A DNA stretch of 64,000 nucleotides, taken from positions 33,204,301-33,268,300 of the forward strand of contig JAULJL010000003.1 of NCBI GenBank assembly GCA_030761205.1, written 5' to 3'. The notes under the pieces are model-generated. The model was given only the letters and a program-made list of their open reading frames with translations, was not told where the DNA came from and did not search any database. This DNA comes from Fremontodendron californicum (lineage: Eukaryota > Streptophyta > Magnoliopsida > Malvales > Malvaceae). The translations under genes were made by a program, and so were the position numbers. The number at the start of each line of letters is the position of its first letter. Position 1 is the first letter of the stretch. Positions 58,962 through 64,000 of this stretch are shown in pieces.

Positions 58962-59983
58962 GTCCAACCTTGACTCGATTATCTTTTTTTCTGTATTCTG
59001 ATTAACTTGTAAGTGTTGTCAATTTTTCATTCTGGATTGTTCGTATTCTTTTATATGCTGTTCTGCCGGAACTACAGATAAGTAATCTATTCTTTAATCT
59101 TTTAATTTATATTTAGTAGTAATGAAATATTGCTAATTGCTTATAAGATTGCCAACAATCTTAAGACGATTATTGTCTGTCTCTCAGGTGCTAACAGTAT
59201 GTCGCAATTCGTCTCCCAGGTCTCCTCGATTACGTTACAATCAAGAGCATACTTATAGCAACACGGCGAACCAAAAAAATGTCGGTCTCTCTCACAGAAG
59301 ACACAAGAAAAGACAAGAGCAGTATATAACAAAATTAGGAGAAATTTTCGGTTCTTTAAAAGACAGGCACTGCTCAGGTTTATATAGAAAAACAGATGAC
59401 TTTTCGAAACGGACACATCATTTGGAACAAAACCTGTTCGGCCAAATAAGCAGCTTTTGAAAATAAAAAGGTTCTTAGTTTAAACCGAACAGACAAAACT
59501 TTTAACAAACAAAAAGGTTCGGTCCGAAAAGATACTTCTTAAACAGACAAGTCTCTTGGTTGGAGAATACTGAACCGGTTCGGTTTGGGCTGAATAAAAA
59601 TATCGGTTGGGCAGTAAAAAATTAATTACTGCCCAAACCCGACCCAGCCCGGCTCGGCGACGCGCGTGTGGTCCAACTCAAGTTGTGTAGGTCTTCATCC
59701 ACCACAAAACTTGGGTGCCCCTTAGGGCCCAACCCCTCATGGAAACAAGGCTTATAAATACCACAAGCTTATGCCTTTGTTCATCCTATGTGGGATTCCA
59801 TACCAATCACTAACATCAACCAACTTTCTTCCTCTTTAAGTGGGTATAAAGAGATTAATTTCTCATTCAAACATGATATCAATTGTGTACATAAATTATG
59901 CACCGTGTATCTACTTACGACAACCTACGTATTAGAATACTTATTTCGTATTTATACACCAAATAATATATTGATTTCCAACA
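58961..59983 (-). repeat. copia 5' LTR (right), with its inner 197 bp inverted
   Basis: 59160-59983 matches 26054-26885 in direct orientation and ends CCAACA before ATAGA. 58961-59157 matches 25851-26047 only as reverse complement, so the internal LTR border is turned around. Confidence 0.85.
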
Positions 59984-59988
59984 ATAGA

Positions 59989-60480
59989 TCAATGTCACTT
60001 TGTGTACAAAAGTAGACCTCAAGAAGTTTTAAAAGTACTGTAGCAGAAGCTTAACTACTATACTGATATGGAGACCCAATGTGGAAAAAGAAGTGCAAGG
60101 ACTGAAATGGAGGGTAAAAGCTGTGACTCTGGCACTTTTTTTTTTTTTAAGTTTTTGCTGTTGTTCATAATATTATTACAGTATCTGTCAACCATTAGAT
60201 TATGAAACAGGCAGAACAGGAACAAAAAAAATATGAGGTAAAGATAAGGTTCGTTCTTTCATCATGTCATTAAAGGTTACTTTAGGGGGACTCGTTTGTC
60301 TCATTTTGTGGCTTCTTTTAGGTAGGACATGAATGAATAGGCAAGGGGGCACAATGTCACATGGTTTCTGAAAATTTATATGAATGGGTATCTGAGTACC
60401 AGTGTACCACTCGCTCCCTTCACTTTCAGTCTTTTTAACCTCATTCAGATTTTTAAATACACGTTTTATGGGTGTTGGTG
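59989..60480 (-). other. flank of the copia insertion with one unassigned frame
   Basis: The region continues the pre-insertion DNA found left of 25846. A 94-codon minus frame (60484-60200, MTPTPIKRVFKNLNEV...) has unremarkable composition and no motif I recognise. It could be an exon remnant. No function is proposed. Confidence 0.3.
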
Positions 60481-61096
60481 TCAAGGTAGTCGGTACCTCG
60501 GTCAGTATAGATTTTAACAGTATTAATAGTGTTCTGTTTTAATTTTTACATCGATCAATATGATGGTATCTATTTGTATCGATCAATATTTGTCAATATC
60601 GATACATATCAATTCATGACGATTGGTATAAGATTTTAATTTTTTAATTTTTTTCACTTGATTGTTTTAAATCAATTTTTAATATTTTCTCTATCATGAT
60701 ATTTTTATTTTTTTATAATTATATTTAAAAATAAATATACTTATTAAATTAATCTATTCAACTTAACTAATAATAATTTATTATTTATTTATTTATTTTA
60801 TTTAATGTTTAAAAATTTTGAATATTAAATATTTGTAATTTAAAATTTTATATTTACATATAAATATATATTTTATGTAGATAATTTAGGTATATTTGTA
60901 TATATTATATTGTAAAACTTGTATACGATATATATTTTATTGTAAAACTTGAAAATAAATTATATATATATATATATGAAAAAATATTTAAAAAATATCG
61001 ATAAACTCAAAATAATACGTCGAAATATATTGATATGATACATACCAATATTAAAAAAAAAAATGATACGCCATCCAATATGATATTGACTACCCG
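60481..61096. mobile_element. candidate small inverted-repeat element
   Basis: The left end 'aaggtagtcggtacctcggt' and the reversed right end 'gggtagtcaatatcatattg' share GGTAGTC. The interior has repeated 'gatcaatat' and 'tatcgata' words and AT-rich filler with no gene. A target duplication was not identified, so the borders are tentative. Confidence 0.35.
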
Positions 61097-61225
61097 GATT
61101 GGGCCCTTATGTTTTGGCATAATCTTAAATCATGTTGGATCTACATGTGCTCTTATGTTTTAAATGCATGTGCTGCCTAGTGCCTACACCCCTCTATTTC
61201 AAAGTGCTTCCCTACCACATAAATT

Positions 61226-61326
61226 TTTTTTTTTTTTGATAATTGGGTAAGGGAAGGGGTTGCTTGGGTTTGAACCCAAGACTTCATGCCCCCAAGACTC
61301 TTGGCCACTCAGCCAAGAGCTTGTTG
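61226..61326 (-). mobile_element. tRNA-derived SINE, about 101 bp, with 20-bp target duplication
   Basis: Flanked by a perfect 20-bp repeat starting GCTTCCCTACC (61206-61225 and 61327-61346). On the minus strand it starts 'caacaagctcttggctgagt', with an A-box-like TGGCTGAGTGGCCAAG and a B-box-like GGGTTCAAACCC, and ends in an A-tract. This is the structure of a short RNA polymerase III SINE. The perfect duplication points to a recent insertion. Confidence 0.82.
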
Positions 61327-62119
61327 GCTTCCCTACCACATAAATTATAAATACAGATGTTTCTATGTTAACTTCTTTGCTGGTGGTTGCAAAGATTAAT
61401 CAGATGATTTAATATTAATCTATTATCTAAGGTCCCATTTGATATTATTATTGGCACATTTTTTTAAGTTAAAAGTTATGATTCATTGTAAATTTAATCT
61501 TAAATAGATAAATTTTTTTTTTTTTGCAGTTAAAATCAGAATTCAAACTAAAAAAAAAAAAAAAAATTTGCTATTTAAAAATTGATTTTTGCATAAAATA
61601 ATTTTATTATTTTTACATCTTTTAATTTTTATTGTTTTAAACTTATTGTTTTTTTACATTTCAATTTTTCACTGTATTTTTTCAGAGCAATATTAAACAT
61701 TTAAAAGTTCTTAAAATATAATTTTTTATCATTTTTTTTAATTTAATTTTTTTCAAAAGCAATATTAAACTAATCTTAAATCTCCTTATTATCTGATTTT
61801 TTTTTTTTTTAATTTCCCTTGATGTTTGGGTGATTAGCTACAATTAGCAGATTATTTTGTTAATCACTGGTGGAGTTATAATGTCAGTATCATTTGCCCC
61901 AATCTTCATGCAAAATAGCTGGCCAACTTTGCTGCATGAAAGTAAATAAAGGCATTGGTGTTCCTAACTTGGGTATTTTTGATTTATTAACTTAAATTAT
62001 AATGTAAGTATAAAGTCAAAATAATTAACATTTTTGTCAAATGTACAAAGGTGGAAATTTGAGAGGGTGGTTAGTGATAGTTCAAGGATAAATTTTTTAG
62101 GGTAAGTTTAAAATAGGTT

Positions 62120-62405
62120 TCATTATATATAAATATGACAAAATTATATATAAATATGAAAAATTACATAAAATTGTCATATTTATATGTAATTTTTTTA
62201 TATATAAATATGACAAATTACATATATACATGATAAATTACATATAAACATGAAAAATTATATATAAACATGAAAAATATATTATGTATTTATGTAATTT
62301 TTTACATATATAATTTTTTTTTTAAATATGTAATTTTTTTTATATATAAATATGACACAAATTATATATAAATATAATAAATTAATTATATATATATATA
62401 TATAA
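62120..62405. repeat. AT-rich minisatellite
   Basis: Repeats of 'atataaatatgaaaaattac' type words, some inverted, ending in a (TA)n tract at 62385-62404. Confidence 0.7.
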
Positions 62406-62785
62406 TAGAATCTACGAATTTGTTTTTTTAGAAAATTTCTTATTTCAGGCCCTCCCTCCTCTTTTGTTTCTAACTGAGTAGTCTCATTGTTGTCACCCTG
62501 TCATAGTCAAAACCAATATAGACATTTGATATAGAAAACAAATCTATCTTCTCAATTGGATTTTAGGTGATTAGGGTTGAGGAGCTATATAGCTAGTTGG
62601 CAGTGCATCATGATCATAATCATTTCCACTTACTGCTGATTTTTGGGTTAATTTCACGTACAAAATCTTGATGACGGAGCCTTTTACTTCAGCTGATGAT
62701 AATTATTTTGTTGTAAAAAAAATAAAAATAAAGCATCATGTATTTTGAAATTGCTCTTCCAAAAAATAGCATTTTTTTTTTTATA

Positions 62786-62965
62786 ATTATCCTGTACACT
62801 AATAATAAAAATTTTTAATTTCATAAATCAGATTAAAAAATTATCACATATCTTTAAGTTATATTTAAAAAATTAAAAATTAAAAAATAAATAAATAAGA
62901 TATGTGATAATTTTTTAACTCCGTTTATAAAATTAAAAAACTCTATCGTTGATGTACAAGATAAT
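62786..62965. mobile_element. palindromic MITE, about 180 bp
   Basis: The left arm ('attatcctgtacactaataa' to 'ttatcacatatct') pairs with the right arm ('agatatgtgataatttttta' to 'gatgtacaagataat') over about 70 bp each, around a short AT-rich loop. No coding sequence. Confidence 0.6.
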
Positions 62966-63054
62966 CCTTCTTTCAATGCCTAATGCTAAGTAAAAAACCA
63001 ATGGCTGAGTTGGCAAATTCAGGTGGAAAAAATGGGTTCCATAATTCTTTATAT

Positions 63055-63360
63055 GCATACTCATAGGTCGGATCGTGATTTAAAAATTTAATTTTTCTCT
63101 TATCCAATTCCGACCTTGGATGGGCCAGGGTCGGCCCATCAGCTCATTTCACAATTTAAATATTAAAAAATTAAAAAATTATTTTTATTAATATTTATAT
63201 TTTATAATTAAATTTAAATTAAAAAAATTTATTAATACAAAATAATTTGAGTCGAGCCAAATCGACTCAAAAATAAATAAAAAAATTATTCAAACTTAAT
63301 CTAATACAGATCAAATTTGTTAAATCAAATAGGCTATCCCTACTATTGAATAGATTTAAT
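63055..63360. repeat. MITE-like element, 'agatctgttcata' family member
   Basis: Begins 'ctcataggtcggatcgtgat', has an AT core with 'aatttaaattaaaaaaattt', and ends 'ctatccctactattgaatag'. The layout matches 25390-25719 and 10443-10695, with more divergence. Confidence 0.45.
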
Positions 63361-64000
63361 TTTTTAGATAAGGGAGCAAAAACAGTGTTGCCTCTATCAA
63401 GTTAGTACAATCTTTCCTACTTAATTAAGCCATGATTTCAGGTTTTTTTTTTTTTCATGATAAGGGCCCCATTCAATGATTAGATCAGCTTGGCTTGGGT
63501 TTTTTTTATAAAAGAAAAATAGAAACAACTAGGTATCAAGTTTAGGGCAAGTGAATGCATGATTAATTTGGTCAAAACAAGTGTTTGATAATAAGGAAAA
63601 TGACATACAATTGAGAGTTTTTTATAATATTGAGAATAGATAATATAAACAAAGGGGGCAAGCCAACATAGCAGATGTAATGTTGGGTGAGAATTGCAAA
63701 ATTGGATAAAGTCTCTTGTATAATCTAAAGCTCCTATGACTCTTCAACTTAATTTTACTTTAATTTATCATATTAATAAGCTAGCACTTAGTTTTAAGGT
63801 AATTTGCACTTATAATTTTATCTTCAAATTTTGGAATTCTTATTTTGAATGAGTGATTTGCATCGATAATATTTACAGTTATCAAACAATATAATTATAT
63901 TCGATATTTAATTTTTAGTAACATATCAAATAATTTTTTAATACAAATTCAATATTAAAATTTCAATATTTGAATTTTCAAATTTTTATTTTCAATTTAT
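63361..64000. other. AT-rich DNA, nothing recognised
   Basis: No open frame, repeat family or RNA gene that I can support. Confidence 0.5.

Larger units (their letters stand above)
25851..59983 (-). mobile_element. Ty1/copia element, host of two nested insertions
   Basis: LTR ends TGTTGG...CCAACA and the 5-bp duplication ATAGA (25846-25850 and 59984-59988) define the element. Subtracting the Athila-like insertion (27668-37779), the Ogre-like insertion (39832-58274) and one copy of each target duplication leaves 5,568 bp, a normal copia size. Coding order on the minus strand is gag (58940-58280, resuming 39831), zinc knuckle, integrase region, RNase H (38200-37785, resuming 27667), then 3' region to the left LTR. 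The coding sequence is decayed. The two LTRs differ at roughly twenty or more sites in about 830 comparable bases by eye, more than the Athila-like LTRs differ, which agrees with this element being oldest. Confidence 0.92.

Noticed and set aside
61226..61326. Functional tRNA gene
   Set aside because: A- and B-box-like words are present but there is no cloverleaf-compatible acceptor stem. The A-tract and 20-bp duplication indicate a SINE.

Overview
This window looks like repeat-rich nuclear DNA from a flowering plant, probably a rosid eudicot. It is very AT-rich. It holds nested LTR retrotransposons, a Mutator-like DNA transposon, hAT, SINE and MITE insertions, and a seven-exon plant terpene synthase pseudogene. 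The terpene synthase resembles the casbene/neocembrene type of the TPS-a family, best known from Euphorbiaceae. That hint about the species is weak. No bacterial features, CRISPR array, rRNA gene or free-standing tRNA gene is visible.

Layout. 1-2045: fragment of a Tat/Ogre-type LTR carrying a large minisatellite. 4406-11203 (minus): terpene synthase pseudogene with all seven exons recognisable, broken by stops, frameshifts and a 1,071-bp hAT insertion (5249-6319). 11512-17070: structurally complete Mutator-like element with long TIRs, a 9-bp target duplication, a two-exon transposase and about eleven 97-bp repeats, each with a telo-box. 17.1-25.8 kb: gene-poor, AT-rich repeats (foldback, tandem arrays, a decayed Tat LTR, MITEs). 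25851-59983: one Ty1/copia element (target duplication ATAGA) that later received two insertions. These are an Athila-like Ty3/gypsy element at 27668-37779 (target duplication CCTAC) and an Ogre/Tat-like element at 39832-58274 (target duplication CCATG). Removing both leaves a copia element of about 5.6 kb. 60-64 kb: a SINE with a 20-bp target duplication, small inverted-repeat elements and AT-rich DNA.

The outstanding object is the Athila-like element. Its LTRs are almost identical. Its 1,025-codon gag-protease frame is open, although reverse transcriptase, RNase H and the integrase core are absent. In the position of an env gene it carries two intact accessory genes in the same orientation. 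One is a 178-residue basic, cysteine-rich protein resembling the nucleic-acid-binding (silencing-suppressor class) proteins of flexuous plant RNA viruses. The other is a complete, intronless LOG-type gene, the family of cytokinin-activating phosphoribohydrolases. Each accessory gene is preceded by a pyrimidine tract ending in AG and by a TATA-like sequence, and a consensus splice donor lies in the leader. Env-like spliced expression is therefore plausible. The genes could let a non-autonomous element counter silencing and alter host cytokinin, but that role is inference.

The second notable object is the Ogre-like element. Its 5' LTR has been replaced by a near-perfect palindrome of about 5.5 kb, so both ends joined to the target are the same (U5) LTR end, yet they are flanked by a correct 5-bp target duplication.
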